Translations under genes and position numbers: made by a program | Assembly (NCBI GenBank): GCA_958366945.1 | Contig: CATXCY010000009.1 | Location: 8,871-72,870 of the forward strand | Direction of reading: 5' to 3' | DNA from: Bruticola sp004554425 | GTDB taxonomy: Bacteria; Vulcanimicrobiota; Xenobia; Xenobiales; Xenobiaceae | DNA length: 64,000 bases | Notes under the pieces: generated by a model | The model's input: the letters and a program-made list of their open reading frames with translations, nothing else | Database searches by the model: none | What the model was told of the DNA's origin: nothing | Shown here: positions 27,074 to 36,011 of the stretch, piece by piece | How positions within the stretch are numbered: the first letter of the stretch is position 1 | How the letters are laid out: each line of letters starts with the position of its first letter

Positions 27074-28150
27074 ATGACTTCAAAACAAGAACACGCACAG
27101 TCTCAGGTTGAACACAAACCTTTGGGATTGATTTTGGCTTTCAGCATCTTAAGTTTGCTAGGCCAATATCTTTTTAAACTAGGTATGGAAAGTGAATGGG
27201 CTAAACAAACGGTTTTAGCTTTAAGCTCAGAAGCTGGCGCTTTCGCTCACGGTGAGCTAATTGAAAGCCTAAGGCTCATTTTTCATAGTATTATCCTTTT
27301 CTTACAGCCAATGGTCTTTATTGGTATGATCGCTTATGGATTGTCTGCTGTTTGCTGGCTTTCTATCCTCAGTAAAGTAGAACTTAGCTTTGCATATCCT
27401 ATGATTAGCATGGGTTACGTAGCTATTTTGTTTATGGGCTGGCTAGGCTTTGGTGAAGAGGTCTCTTGGCTGCGTTGGGTTGGTGTCTTCCTTATTTCTT
27501 TGGGAATTTTGGCTATATATTCAGAGAAAGCTTTTGTGCGCCGCAGTGGTGCCGTAGCCGCTTTTTTCTTAGCTTTAGCTATCGCTGTCTTTACTTTGAC
27601 TAATAGTGGCGAAGGCATAGTTGCCGATTTTGATAAACCGGTATGGTTAATTATTTGCACTATACCTTTAGGGGTGATTGGCCAAATTTTATTAAAAGCT
27701 GGCATGAATTTAGATATAAATAAAGAGCGCGTACAAAAAATAGGCTCGGCTTGTCGTCAAATTAAGGAAAATTGGCTTCCTTCCACATGGCAAGCATTAT
27801 TTAATGCTTGTACTTTATGTTTGAGCCCCAGAGTTTTTGTCGGCTTATGTGTTTATGTATTATCTACAGTACTTTGGCTGGTTCTACTTACAAAGGTACC
27901 GATTAGTTTTTTATATCCTTTGCTAAGTTTTGGCTATGTTTTAGTTCTACTTATTGGCTGGCTTGGCTTTGGTGAAAAGGTCAGTTTTGTGCGCTGGTAC
28001 GGCGTTTTAGTTATTTGTTTGGGCATAGTTTTTATTTACTCTGAAGCTCTTGTCAATACTTACGCTTTGCTTTTTGCTGCTGCTTTGGTTATTTTGGCTG
28101 CATCTATACTTAGTGCCAAGCATTTTGTTAAAGTAGAGCAGCTTGCTTAA
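27074..28150 (+). CDS. duplicated SMR/EamA-type membrane transporter
   Basis: A 358-residue membrane protein made of two similar halves. The first ends FAYPMISMGYVAILFMGWLG then FGEEVSWLRWVGVFLISLGI; the second repeats FLYPLLSFGYVLVLLIGWLG then FGEKVSFVRWYGVLVICLGI. Each half looks like a four-helix SMR unit of the ArnE/undecaprenyl-linked flippase kind, preceded by GQ(Y/I)L(F/L)K(L/A)GM. The tandem fusion resembles an EamA transporter. Substrates of relatives include polyprenyl-linked sugars and small drugs. The gene lies 6 bases after the preceding gene. It is richer in A/T-ending codons than its neighbours. Confidence 0.75.
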   Translation: MTSKQEHAQSQVEHKPLGLILAFSILSLLGQYLFKLGMESEWAKQTVLALSSEAGAFAHGELIESLRLIFHSIILFLQPMVFIGMIAYGLSAVCWLSILSKVELSFAYPMISMGYVAILFMGWLGFGEEVSWLRWVGVFLISLGILAIYSEKAFVRRSGAVAAFFLALAIAVFTLTNSGEGIVADFDKPVWLIICTIPLGVIGQILLKAGMNLDINKERVQKIGSACRQIKENWLPSTWQALFNACTLCLSPRVFVGLCVYVLSTVLWLVLLTKVPISFLYPLLSFGYVLVLLIGWLGFGEKVSFVRWYGVLVICLGIVFIYSEALVNTYALLFAAALVILAASILSAKHFVKVEQLA

Positions 28151-28212
28151 ATCTTGGGTTGGCATCAAGTTGGCTCTATAGGCACAGCTTACCATCAATT
28201 TGCCATAATAAT

Positions 28213-28255
28213 AAAAGTGAGTTTCTCTCAAGATGGTAGAGAAAAACTCACTTTT
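28213..28255. terminator. bidirectional terminator between convergent genes
   Basis: Arms AAAAGTGAGTTTCTCT and AGAGAAAAACTCACTTTT, followed by ATTTTTTCC on the plus strand. Confidence 0.85.
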
Positions 28256-28282
28256 ATTTTTTCCTTAAAAAATAGCTAGCCT

Positions 28283-29593
28283 CTATTTTTGTTGGCTTTT
28301 AATCCAATCTTGCAAAGGCAATTGTACTTGATCACCTGTTTTTAAGTCTTTAACTTCAACCAATTGGGTTTCTTCTGTGTATTGGTGAGGGAAGAGCATA
28401 AAGGGAATGCCTTTGCGGTCGGCGTAGCGAATTTGCTTTTTCAAAGCGGCCACTTCATGGAAAATTTCCGTAGGAATGCCTTGCTCACGCAAAGCGGCGG
28501 CAATGGCGCGGCACGCCGGACGCAGCTCTTCACTGGGCCAACTAATTAGCACCTGAGTGGGAGTTTGGCGTGAACAATCTAAAGCATTTTGAGCAAACAA
28601 ATGGGAAATAAGGCGACTTAAGCCAATGCTTATACCCACGCCAGGCAATTTGCGATTAATAAATTGAGAAGCTAAGTTTTCGTAACGTCCACCAGAGCAA
28701 ATGCTGCCTAAGCTGGGATAGTCGGGCAACATAGTTTCGTAGATAGTGCCCGTGTAGTAATCCAAGCCTCGCACAATGCCCAAGTTGAAAATTAAGTTTT
28801 CACTGCCAATATGGGAAAGCTCGTCAGCTACAAAGGCCAATTCTTCCAAACCTTTTTGGAAAGTTTCATTATCAGTGCCCAGCTCTTTGGCTTTAGCCAA
28901 AACTTCTTGAGGAGTACCTTTAAGGGAGCACAAAGCCAAGCATTTGTCGGCTGTCTCGTTGTCTATTTCCAACTTTGTCAGAGCTTCTCTGACCTTGTCG
29001 GCGCCGATTTTATCAATTTTATCTACTTCGCGTAAAACGTTGGCACTATTAGCTTCATCTAAGCCTAAGCTTTGATAATAGCCTAAAAGGACTTTGCGGT
29101 TGTTAATATTTATTTGAGCACGGATGCCTAATTTTTGGAAAATTTCGTGAATAACAGCTGGCAATTCGGCGTCAAAACTTAAGGGCAATTCGCCATCACC
29201 AATAACATCAATATCGGCTTGGTAAAATTCACGGAAGCGTCCTTCTTGAGGGCGTTCGCCGCGCCAGACTTTTTGAATTTGCCAGCGCTTGAAGGGGAAA
29301 TTGACCGCACCGCTATTTTGGGCCACGTAGCGAGCCAAAGGTACTGTCAAATCAAAATGCAAAGCCATCTCCCAGCGGCCGGGAGTACCCTGCAAACGGC
29401 CCAAACCGTAAATTTCTTTATTTATTTCGCCTTTGGCAGCCAAGATAGAGACACGCTCTACGGCGCTAGTCTCGAGGCGGGAAAAACCATGTAGCTCATA
29501 AACGCTGCGAATAATGTCTATGACACGCTGTTCGGCAATTTGCTGGCCGGGAAGCCATTCGGGAAAACCGCTTAAAGGAGTAGGTTTGATCAT
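28283..29593 (-). CDS. hisS: histidyl-tRNA synthetase
   Basis: A 436-residue class II synthetase that charges tRNA-His. Motif 2 is visible as KVWRGERPQEGRFREFYQAD, the histidine-binding loop as GIVRGLDYYTGTIYE, motif 3 as PGVGISIGLSRLI, and the C-terminal anticodon domain as QVLISWPSEELRPACRAIAA. Length matches the family (about 420). The start ATG has only a weak GAGAG upstream. It stands between two terminators, so it is probably transcribed alone. Confidence 0.96.
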   Translation of the reverse strand: MIKPTPLSGFPEWLPGQQIAEQRVIDIIRSVYELHGFSRLETSAVERVSILAAKGEINKEIYGLGRLQGTPGRWEMALHFDLTVPLARYVAQNSGAVNFPFKRWQIQKVWRGERPQEGRFREFYQADIDVIGDGELPLSFDAELPAVIHEIFQKLGIRAQININNRKVLLGYYQSLGLDEANSANVLREVDKIDKIGADKVREALTKLEIDNETADKCLALCSLKGTPQEVLAKAKELGTDNETFQKGLEELAFVADELSHIGSENLIFNLGIVRGLDYYTGTIYETMLPDYPSLGSICSGGRYENLASQFINRKLPGVGISIGLSRLISHLFAQNALDCSRQTPTQVLISWPSEELRPACRAIAAALREQGIPTEIFHEVAALKKQIRYADRKGIPFMLFPHQYTEETQLVEVKDLKTGDQVQLPLQDWIKSQQK

Positions 29594-29618
29594 ATCTATT
29601 TCTCTCTAAATGCAAAAA

Positions 29619-29651
29619 AGCAGCCTCAAGGAAAAATTTCACGAGGCTGCT
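29619..29651 (-). terminator. terminator of the 142-residue exported protein gene
   Basis: Arms AGCAGCCTC (29619-29627) and GAGGCTGCT (29643-29651), followed on the minus strand by TTTTTTGC. Confidence 0.88.
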
Positions 29652-29679
29652 GTTCTAAAAGCCAGAAATAAGAAGCAGA

Positions 29680-30108
29680 TTACTTCTCAGACTGGTTCTC
29701 CAACCACTGGTAGAACGGGATCGTGCGAGCTGAACGTACGCGGTTGCGGTTGTCAGCGCGGACTTCGATCTTGGAACCAACGCGGATAGCGTCGAAGGAA
29801 GGAGTGTACTGAGTCAAGTTTTCGTACAGGTAGAAGTTGGCAATGTCATCTTCAGAACCGTCGATATCGACGCTCATGTACTTACCGTCGACGTACACGA
29901 CTTCGCCGGTGAAATCCTTCTGCCAGGTTACGCCGGCGTCAGGAGTACCGAACTCCAAGTTCTCGGGACCCATCCAAGTAGTGTACCATACGCCAGGAGC
30001 CATCTGATGATTAGACTGGACGTCTGTTTCCGCTGTTGCGACACCAGCTGAAGCGCAGATTACGGCCGCCATGAACGCGGTGCAAGCTAAATTACGGAGA
30101 GCCTTCAT
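29680..30108 (-). CDS. small exported protein of unknown function
   Basis: A 142-residue protein with a clear signal peptide (MKALRNLACTAFMAAVICAS, cleavage near GVATA-ET). The mature part is short, acidic and beta-rich, with VVYVDGKYMSVDIDGSEDD followed by FDAIRVGSKIEVRADNRNRV, a pattern that fits a small OB-like domain such as DUF5666. I know no firm family. Start: ATG 9 bases after AAGGAGGTG, one of the strongest ribosome sites in the window; a frame open to 30318 is rejected because it reads through the structured leader. C-ending codons suggest high expression. Monocistronic, with its own terminator. Confidence 0.75.
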   Translation of the reverse strand: MKALRNLACTAFMAAVICASAGVATAETDVQSNHQMAPGVWYTTWMGPENLEFGTPDAGVTWQKDFTGEVVYVDGKYMSVDIDGSEDDIANFYLYENLTQYTPSFDAIRVGSKIEVRADNRNRVRSARTIPFYQWLENQSEK

Positions 30109-30140
30109 TTCGTTTTTCACCTCCTTGATTAAGAACTCAA

Positions 30141-30327
30141 CCGCAACGGCTACACAGCCAACTGCGGCGGGGCGATCTCTGGTCTGAGACCTAAGATTTA
30201 TGCTGGCGAGTTCGCCTAAAATCTTTCTTACCCTGCCCGAACCCAGGAATATTTTCGCTTCTGCACATCTGAAAATCCGGGGCAGGCCAAAATCTTTCAA
30301 AAGGTTGGGAGTTCTCACAATCCCACC
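30141..30327 (-). promoter_or_regulatory. highly structured 5' leader
   Basis: On the minus strand upstream of the 142-residue protein, five stems follow each other: GGTGGGA/TCCCAACC (30303-30327), CCTGCCC/GGGCAGG (30232-30286), AAGATTT/AAATCTT enclosing GGCGA/TCGCC (30193-30225), GGTCT/GACC (30181-30191), and CCGCA..GGCT/AGCC..TGCGG (30141-30167), the last about 17 bases before the Shine-Dalgarno site. No riboswitch class I know is matched. The rest of the 30109-30481 gap holds the divergent promoters. Confidence 0.5.
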
Positions 30328-30481
30328 TTATGCGCCGACCTAAAAATAATTCCTTCTTAAGCTTGTCTTTTTTTTGCAAATTTTAGAATTTTGCTTTGCT
30401 AGCGCAGATACTGGTGTAATATTGAAAAAAAACCTAATTTTTGCTAGCTTTGAGGCAAAGTTCTTTTAGTGGGTGGTCTTT

Positions 30482-31486
30482 ATGTTTTGGCAATCTTTGG
30501 GCGTTGGCTCTCTGATAAATCTAGTCGGAGACAATAACCAAAAACGTGATGTTAGCTTAATTCAGCAGCAAAGTTTAGTCTCTCTTCGTGACGAACTTAA
30601 TAAACTTTTAGCTTCTAGCCAGAATAATGTAGACGCCGATTTTGAAGAAGACGGCTCTTTGGAAGCCAAGGCCCAATTAGCTGAAGCTCTGAACCAGTTT
30701 ACCTCTCCAGAAGAAAGTAATGAAATAGTCTCTCAAATGCAAGGCGACTACTATGCCGAAAAACAGAGGCTTATTGCAAATTTAAGTGCTCGTTTAGCTG
30801 ACTTGAAAGCCGATTTCTATGATAAATATTGTCTGAAAAACCGTGAACTTCCCGGAGGGGCTGTCGAGCTTATTTTAGATGAAAACGGTCAGCCAGAATT
30901 AGTGGAAGGTTACGAAACGCCAGAGCTTAAGATTTTGCGTGGCAAGTGGGAAGCTGAACAACGTCGCCATTTAATCGAAAAGCAAGATCTGGAGCGCGAC
31001 GAATTTTTGACTCAATGGAAAGCCAAACTTTTAGAATTTTTGCAAGATAATAAAAGGCGCTTTATTGTCGATAGAGTTTACAACGAATTGTTTGAAATGC
31101 TTATGGAGATGCGCTCTGCTGCTGTAGAAATTGTCTTGCGCCAAGACAGAGAGCGTTGGCTTTTGGAAATACCTCCCGAAGATGAGATCAAAGATGTCGC
31201 TGAAGCTGGCCTTAACGAATTGGAAGAATTGTGCCACCAAGAGGCTACTTTAGAGCGTGAGTCTCCAGATATGCAAGAAATTCTTAATTTTGAGCGTGAA
31301 TTGGCTACTTATATCTATCAGTGCCGCCACGAACTGCGTCGCAAACGTTATGATGATAGTGATTTCCTCGATTTGCGCGGTGGCTTACAAGCTCGTCAGG
31401 AAGAATATATAGATTTTACTGAAGCGTTGCCTGCTCATATTATTAGTTGCTTGGACGATTTGGGGCTAAGCAATGATAATTTGTAA
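30482..31486 (+). CDS. charged, largely helical protein of unknown function
   Basis: A 334-residue soluble-looking protein, rich in Glu, Asp, Arg and Leu, with long heptad-like helical stretches (about residues 80-135 around EKQRLIANLSARLADLKADF, and 150-230). I see no catalytic motif, signal peptide or membrane helix. The short start FWQSLGVGSLINLVGD is hydrophobic. It may be a coiled-coil structural or scaffold protein. The ATG at 30482 is chosen; a GTG three codons earlier is possible, and neither has a clear Shine-Dalgarno site. Divergent from the structured leader; convergent with ugd. Confidence 0.65.
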   Translation: MFWQSLGVGSLINLVGDNNQKRDVSLIQQQSLVSLRDELNKLLASSQNNVDADFEEDGSLEAKAQLAEALNQFTSPEESNEIVSQMQGDYYAEKQRLIANLSARLADLKADFYDKYCLKNRELPGGAVELILDENGQPELVEGYETPELKILRGKWEAEQRRHLIEKQDLERDEFLTQWKAKLLEFLQDNKRRFIVDRVYNELFEMLMEMRSAAVEIVLRQDRERWLLEIPPEDEIKDVAEAGLNELEELCHQEATLERESPDMQEILNFERELATYIYQCRHELRRKRYDDSDFLDLRGGLQARQEEYIDFTEALPAHIISCLDDLGLSNDNL

Positions 31487-31532
31487 TTTGACTTTGTGAA
31501 GTAGGCGCAGCCAAAACTAAAAATTGGTGCAT

Positions 31533-31562
31533 GGCGTAGGTGTACTAAGAGCGGCCTACGCC
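31533..31562 (-). terminator. terminator overlapping the 3' end of ugd
   Basis: Arms GGCGTAGG (31533-31540) and CCTACGCC (31555-31562) enclose the ugd stop codon; AATTTTTAG follows on the minus strand. Confidence 0.6.
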
Positions 31563-32837
31563 ATAGTATTGGAAGTTGTGTTCGGCCATGCGTTTAGGCT
31601 CAAAGAGGTTACGCCCGTCTAATATTATCGGAGTGGCCATTTCTTCGTGCACTTTAAGCAAATCGGCGCTTTTAAATTGGGGCCATTCAGTACAAATAAT
31701 TAGGGCTTGGGCTTGCCGACAAGCGTCCAAAGCATTTTTGCACATGGTTGCTTGGGGCAAGATTTGGGATGCTTTATCCATGGCTGCTGGATCGTAACAT
31801 TGTACTTGAGCACCTTCTTGAAGCAGCGCCTGGATTATTTCCACGGCCGGCGCAAAACGCAAATCGTCTGTATGTGGCTTAAAAGATAAGCCCCACACAG
31901 CTAAACGCAAACCGTCTAAATTGTGGTAGATCTTTTTTAGTTGCTCTAAAGCCCAACGGCGTTGGGTATTATTTACTTTTTCTACAGCTTCAAGTAATTC
32001 AAAATCGTAGCCCAAATCTTTGGCTATCCTAATATAAGCAGCCACATCTTTGGGCAAGCACATGCCTCCGTAGCCTATGCCAGCTTCCATAGAAGCCATG
32101 CCAATTCGATGGTCGAGACCGATGCCTTTAGCTACTTTTTTTATGTCTGCGCCGGAACGCTGACAAACTTGAGCTACTGAATTGATAAAAGATATTTTTA
32201 AAGCTAAAAAGGCATTGGCCGAATGTTTTATAAGCTCGGCGGAATTTATATCAGTAATAAGTAATGGCGCATTTAAAGGCTCGTAAAGTTCTACTAGCAA
32301 AGAAGAAGCTCTTTGAGAGGAAACGCCTATAACGACTCGATCTGGATGTAAAAAGTCGTGAATGGCTGTGCCTTCGCGTAAAAATTCTGGGTTGGAAGCT
32401 ACATCAAACTCTACATTTGTAGCAGCATAAGTACTGATAGTGCGCTTTACCCATTCGCCTGTACGCACTGGCACGGTACTCTTTTCCACAATAAGGCGGT
32501 AACTATCCATATTGACGGCTATCTCTTTGGAAACTGCTTCTACAAAAGAAAGATCGGCTCGACCATCTGGCAAAGGCGGCGTATTAACACATATAAAAAT
32601 GATTTGGCTGCCACGTACCGCTTCGGCAATGCTGTCTGTAAAGTGCAATTTGCCTTCAGCTGTGTAAATTTTGATTAGTTGCTCAAGGCCTGGCTCGTAG
32701 ATTGGACATTCTTGACGCTGCAATTGGGCCAACTTTTCTAAATTGTTATCTACCGCGATGATGTTGTGTCCCAACTCGGCTAGACAGGCACCGGTTACCA
32801 GACCGACGTAACCGCAGCCTATAATGCTTATGTCCAT
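31545..32837 (-). CDS. ugd: UDP-glucose 6-dehydrogenase
   Basis: A 430-residue enzyme oxidising UDP-glucose to UDP-glucuronate with two NAD+, for capsule, exopolysaccharide or lipid-sugar synthesis. The NAD-binding start is MDISIIGCGYVGLVTGACLA; the catalytic cysteine is in GIGYGGMCLPKDVAAY; STVPVRTG and the C-terminal VWGLSFKPHTDDLRFAPA are also typical. Length is normal. No glycan cluster adjoins it here, although a GT2 enzyme lies further left. UDP-mannose/ManNAc dehydrogenases share the fold, but the motifs fit Ugd best. Confidence 0.94.
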   Translation of the reverse strand: MDISIIGCGYVGLVTGACLAELGHNIIAVDNNLEKLAQLQRQECPIYEPGLEQLIKIYTAEGKLHFTDSIAEAVRGSQIIFICVNTPPLPDGRADLSFVEAVSKEIAVNMDSYRLIVEKSTVPVRTGEWVKRTISTYAATNVEFDVASNPEFLREGTAIHDFLHPDRVVIGVSSQRASSLLVELYEPLNAPLLITDINSAELIKHSANAFLALKISFINSVAQVCQRSGADIKKVAKGIGLDHRIGMASMEAGIGYGGMCLPKDVAAYIRIAKDLGYDFELLEAVEKVNNTQRRWALEQLKKIYHNLDGLRLAVWGLSFKPHTDDLRFAPAVEIIQALLQEGAQVQCYDPAAMDKASQILPQATMCKNALDACRQAQALIICTEWPQFKSADLLKVHEEMATPIILDGRNLFEPKRMAEHNFQYYGVGRS

Positions 32838-32869
32838 TTTCTTACTCTCCTAAAATGGCGCCTACGCCC

Positions 32870-32935
32870 AAAAAGCGCATTTTGCTGAAGCAATAGGCTT
32901 TCACCTGCTTGCACTGACGACAAAATGCGATTTTT
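32870..32935 (-). terminator. terminator-like inverted repeat after the exported glycosidase
   Basis: Arms AAAAAGCGCATTTTG (32870-32884) and CAAAATGCGATTTTT (32921-32935), near-perfect, with a 36-base loop; GCTTTTTGG lies at the minus-strand exit. Confidence 0.6.
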
Positions 32936-33011
32936 GGATAGAAAATATTCACTTGAGCTAATGTGATTCGAGCTTATAGCGATTTGTGAAGCTGAGAGGG
33001 CAGCTCAAAGT

Positions 33012-35147
33012 CTATTTCACAAAGTGAGGCGTGTCTTTAAGCTCTAAAGTAAGCGTCTTTAACTTAGGACTCTTTATAAAAAGGCGTGCATTGTCAGCTG
33101 CCGTCTCTAAATTTAACTCGGTTGCACCGCGTCGGTCGGTCTGGCCTTTGTAAAGTACTTGCCCTTGGGCGTCTTCTACGCTAAATGGCGACAAAGGCAA
33201 AGCGTTGTGCCATTCATCTTCAATTAGCACTTTTAAAGACAGTTTCAACTTGGAAGTAGCATATGGAACAGCGTCCTTTACTGGCAATTCTGGAGCAGAG
33301 GGAGCTGGCGAAGCTTCTTGGGGCTCTGGAGTTTCGGCTTCGCCCAAATCGATTAAACCTTTTAAGGGCTGCTCCGGAATAGGCGCTTCCAAGTCATCTT
33401 CGTCAGGCTGGGCCTGAACAAGCGTTGTGTCGGTTGGCGGGCCAGCTGGAGGCTGAACTAATGGCGAAGTTGAGTGCTTACTAGTTGATAAAGGAGCCGC
33501 TGTCAATAAGCAATTGCTTAGCTGAACAATAAGTCTATGTGGATCGCCGCTCTCCAAACGCAAGGCAGATGTGCCTTTAGAAAATAAACCGCTGGCCGAA
33601 AGGCTGCCCATTCCCGGAGAGCGCAAAGACTGAACTTCAAATTCAGCCCGCCCGTCTTTGGTAACTACCTGACTTGGGCACTTCAGGCCCAGCCCATAAA
33701 GATCGAGCACCGTACCGTCCGGTACAGGATTGCCTTTAGAATTTAGAGCCAGCACCGAAGCCTGGCCTTTGTCGCGTCCGTTGCTTTTTAATGTTTTGGG
33801 TAAGTCTATTTTTATAAGGCTGGGATAAGCTGTACCGCGGCTGTCTTTTAGTACCAAAGCGTCACCTATGGGTCGTTGGTAGGTGCCAGCTTGGGGGCCG
33901 TTGCCTACAATATTGGGGCCAATAGCCATGCCTACCGAGCCGCCGCCATCGAGGTTGAGCGCTTCAGTCATGCCTTTTTTTTGCAAATATTTAGCCAAGA
34001 CGGGCAGCTTCCAGCCTTGGCTGTGACTGTCGCGGGCGCCGGATAAGGTGGCCAGCATCATTTTGTCTTTGTTGTAGGCAATAAGACTGCGCCCGCAAGC
34101 TCTGGTAATATCGTTACCTTTGGGGCCAAGTTCTTCGGCATCGGCTGTAATGTAAAGCTGGCCGTTTTTAAGCAAAGTGGGGCCAGCTCCCAAAGCCATA
34201 CGCAAAGGAGGAGTCGGTTGGCCGTTAAGACGCACTACTTGGCCTTTGATGGCTTTTAAGCGCTCAATCATAGGCTGCCCGTCTTGGGTAAAAGCGATCA
34301 CGCTGCGGGCGGGGCGGCGGCTGACATGAGGAGAAATGAGCTTGCCATCTTTAACCACTAGGCCGAGCAAGCCTCCGTTGGGCATATTGAAGAAGCCACC
34401 ATTTATGCCAGCAACGGCCCCTTCTTCTTGAGGCACGATCTTGCTTAACACAGCTACAGTGTGGGGATTATTATTGTTGGCCAAAGCTACATCTACGCTT
34501 ATATGCGGATCAGAACGATCAAAAAGAAGCTGATTCCAAAGCAAAGTACCGAAAGTCGGATCCTTAATAAGCTGGCGACTCCAAGTAATGCCGGGAGAAA
34601 TTTTATAGGTTGAGGGCAATTGTTTGGGAGTGGTATTTATATCTACTACCAGACGGTGCGGTTCTTTTAATTTAAAAAACGATACTTTGTCAGGTTGAAT
34701 TGCTGAGGCAAAATTGATAGTAAAACGGCCACGGTTGAAGTTTGGCCAGCTTATTTGCCATGTTTTGACAGCTTTGCTTTTAGGAACACTTTCCGGCTTT
34801 ACGTTACTTTGTTGGCGGGTATTGACGAAATCGATAGTGAGGCTTTGGCCTTGGTTGCCGAAACTATAATCAAAATCTGGTTCTTCTTCGGTGTTAAACA
34901 CTAGGCGCATTTTAGAACCAGAGACAGAATGGCGTATCGCTTCTAGGCTATTGAATTTACCCTGGTCGGAATTGAGCGGCTTTGCAATAAGAGTTCTTTC
35001 TGTTAAAACTGGAGCGGTCGCTACCTGGCGCAGACGGTTATTTTTAGCGTTAGCTGCTTGAGCACTTTCAAAGCTTGTTGGTATCCATAAGCCGACGCCT
35101 AAAGCGGTTGTCAAAATAAGTATGTAGGAAAAATGTTTTTTATTCAT
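33012..35147 (-). CDS. exported AMIN-domain phosphodiester glycosidase (NAGPA-like)
   Basis: 711 residues. A signal peptide (about 1-31, ending ESAQA), an AMIN-type domain (about 45-165: KMRLVFNTEEEPDFDYSF, GRFTINFASAIQPDKVSFF), a NAGPA phosphodiester-alpha-GlcNAcase domain (about 185-430: AGINGGFFN, ARSVIAFTQDGQP, ALNLDGGGSVGM) and then Ig-like modules joined by a Pro-rich linker (about 550-620). NAGPA-type proteins in bacteria are thought to cleave phospho-GlcNAc links in wall or exopolysaccharide; AMIN domains localise proteins in the periplasm and bind peptidoglycan. The combination is common in cyanobacteria and their diderm relatives. Transcribed alone between terminators. Confidence 0.85.
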   Translation of the reverse strand: MNKKHFSYILILTTALGVGLWIPTSFESAQAANAKNNRLRQVATAPVLTERTLIAKPLNSDQGKFNSLEAIRHSVSGSKMRLVFNTEEEPDFDYSFGNQGQSLTIDFVNTRQQSNVKPESVPKSKAVKTWQISWPNFNRGRFTINFASAIQPDKVSFFKLKEPHRLVVDINTTPKQLPSTYKISPGITWSRQLIKDPTFGTLLWNQLLFDRSDPHISVDVALANNNNPHTVAVLSKIVPQEEGAVAGINGGFFNMPNGGLLGLVVKDGKLISPHVSRRPARSVIAFTQDGQPMIERLKAIKGQVVRLNGQPTPPLRMALGAGPTLLKNGQLYITADAEELGPKGNDITRACGRSLIAYNKDKMMLATLSGARDSHSQGWKLPVLAKYLQKKGMTEALNLDGGGSVGMAIGPNIVGNGPQAGTYQRPIGDALVLKDSRGTAYPSLIKIDLPKTLKSNGRDKGQASVLALNSKGNPVPDGTVLDLYGLGLKCPSQVVTKDGRAEFEVQSLRSPGMGSLSASGLFSKGTSALRLESGDPHRLIVQLSNCLLTAAPLSTSKHSTSPLVQPPAGPPTDTTLVQAQPDEDDLEAPIPEQPLKGLIDLGEAETPEPQEASPAPSAPELPVKDAVPYATSKLKLSLKVLIEDEWHNALPLSPFSVEDAQGQVLYKGQTDRRGATELNLETAADNARLFIKSPKLKTLTLELKDTPHFVK

Positions 35148-35185
35148 CGGATTGTTGCATATATCGGAACAAAAAAAGAATAAAA

Positions 35186-35212
35186 GCCCCCTCAGCTGAA
35201 GCGAAGGAGGCC
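35186..35212 (-). terminator. terminator of the YtkL-like hydrolase gene
   Basis: Arms GCCCCCTC and GAAGGAGGCC around a 9-base loop, followed on the minus strand by TTTTATTCTTTTTTTG. Confidence 0.8.
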
Positions 35213-35241
35213 CGTACTTATATTAAATTGAGGGCAAAAAT

Positions 35242-35952
35242 CTAAAATTGGATATTGCCTTCGCATTCGTAAATATCGCCAGCGGCCATTACTTGTACTT
35301 TTTTGCCTGTCTCTTCTTCGACTAAATGCTTAAATTGTTGCGGATCGGCTTTGACAACAGGGAAAGTATTAAAGTGCATGGGAATCACTTCTTTAGGTTT
35401 AAGCATTTTGACCGCTTCCACGGCTTCTTCGATATCCATAGTGAAAGTGCCGCCGATAGGTAAAAGAGCCAAATCTAAGTTATAACGCTTGCCTATCAAC
35501 TCCATATCGCCGAAAAGTCCGGTGTCGCCGGAATGATAAATAGTTACACCACCGATATTGAGTACGATGCCTACGGAAGCGCCGGCGTATTTGCCTTCAA
35601 AAGAAGAACTATGGGTAGCTGGAACTAAACGCATCCAGCCCCAAGGAAACTCTAATTTGCCACCTAAAGCGCAAGGAAAAGATTTTACTCCTTTAGCTGC
35701 TAAAAGATTGGCTAATTCAAAGGGAGCTACTACAGTAGCGCCGTGCAATTTGGCTAAAGATTCGGCGTCGCCGCTGTGGTCACCGTGGCCGTGAGTCAGC
35801 AAAATATGGGAAAAGACTAAGCCTTTAGGTAAGCTTTTGCCTTGCATATGAGGATTGCCAGTAATAAAAGGATCAATAATAACAGCTTGTTTATCTTCTG
35901 TTTCTAAAGCAAAAGCTGAATGACCGAAATAATGAATGAGAACTTTAGACAT
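35242..35952 (-). CDS. UPF0173/YtkL-like metal-dependent hydrolase
   Basis: A 236-residue metallo-beta-lactamase-fold protein: HYFGHSAFALE, IDPFITGNP, THGHGDHSGDA (HxHxDH at about residues 54-59), YHSGDTGLFGDM and the late PMHFNTFP. This is the UPF0173 (YtkL/UlaG-like) group, of unknown substrate. It is distinct from the RNase Z-like protein at 3276-4145. Transcribed toward a good terminator; 59 bases after the UPF0158 gene, so possibly co-transcribed with it. Confidence 0.88.
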   Translation of the reverse strand: MSKVLIHYFGHSAFALETEDKQAVIIDPFITGNPHMQGKSLPKGLVFSHILLTHGHGDHSGDAESLAKLHGATVVAPFELANLLAAKGVKSFPCALGGKLEFPWGWMRLVPATHSSSFEGKYAGASVGIVLNIGGVTIYHSGDTGLFGDMELIGKRYNLDLALLPIGGTFTMDIEEAVEAVKMLKPKEVIPMHFNTFPVVKADPQQFKHLVEEETGKKVQVMAAGDIYECEGNIQF

Positions 35953-36011
35953 GAATACTCCTTCCTTGATGGCCCACTTGAAAAACGCAAGCAGTGGGCA
36001 TGGGCAAAAAG

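Noticed and set aside
30109..30318. N-terminal extension of the 142-residue exported protein
   Set aside because: It would bury the signal peptide and read through five stems; the ATG at 30108 has AAGGAGGTG.
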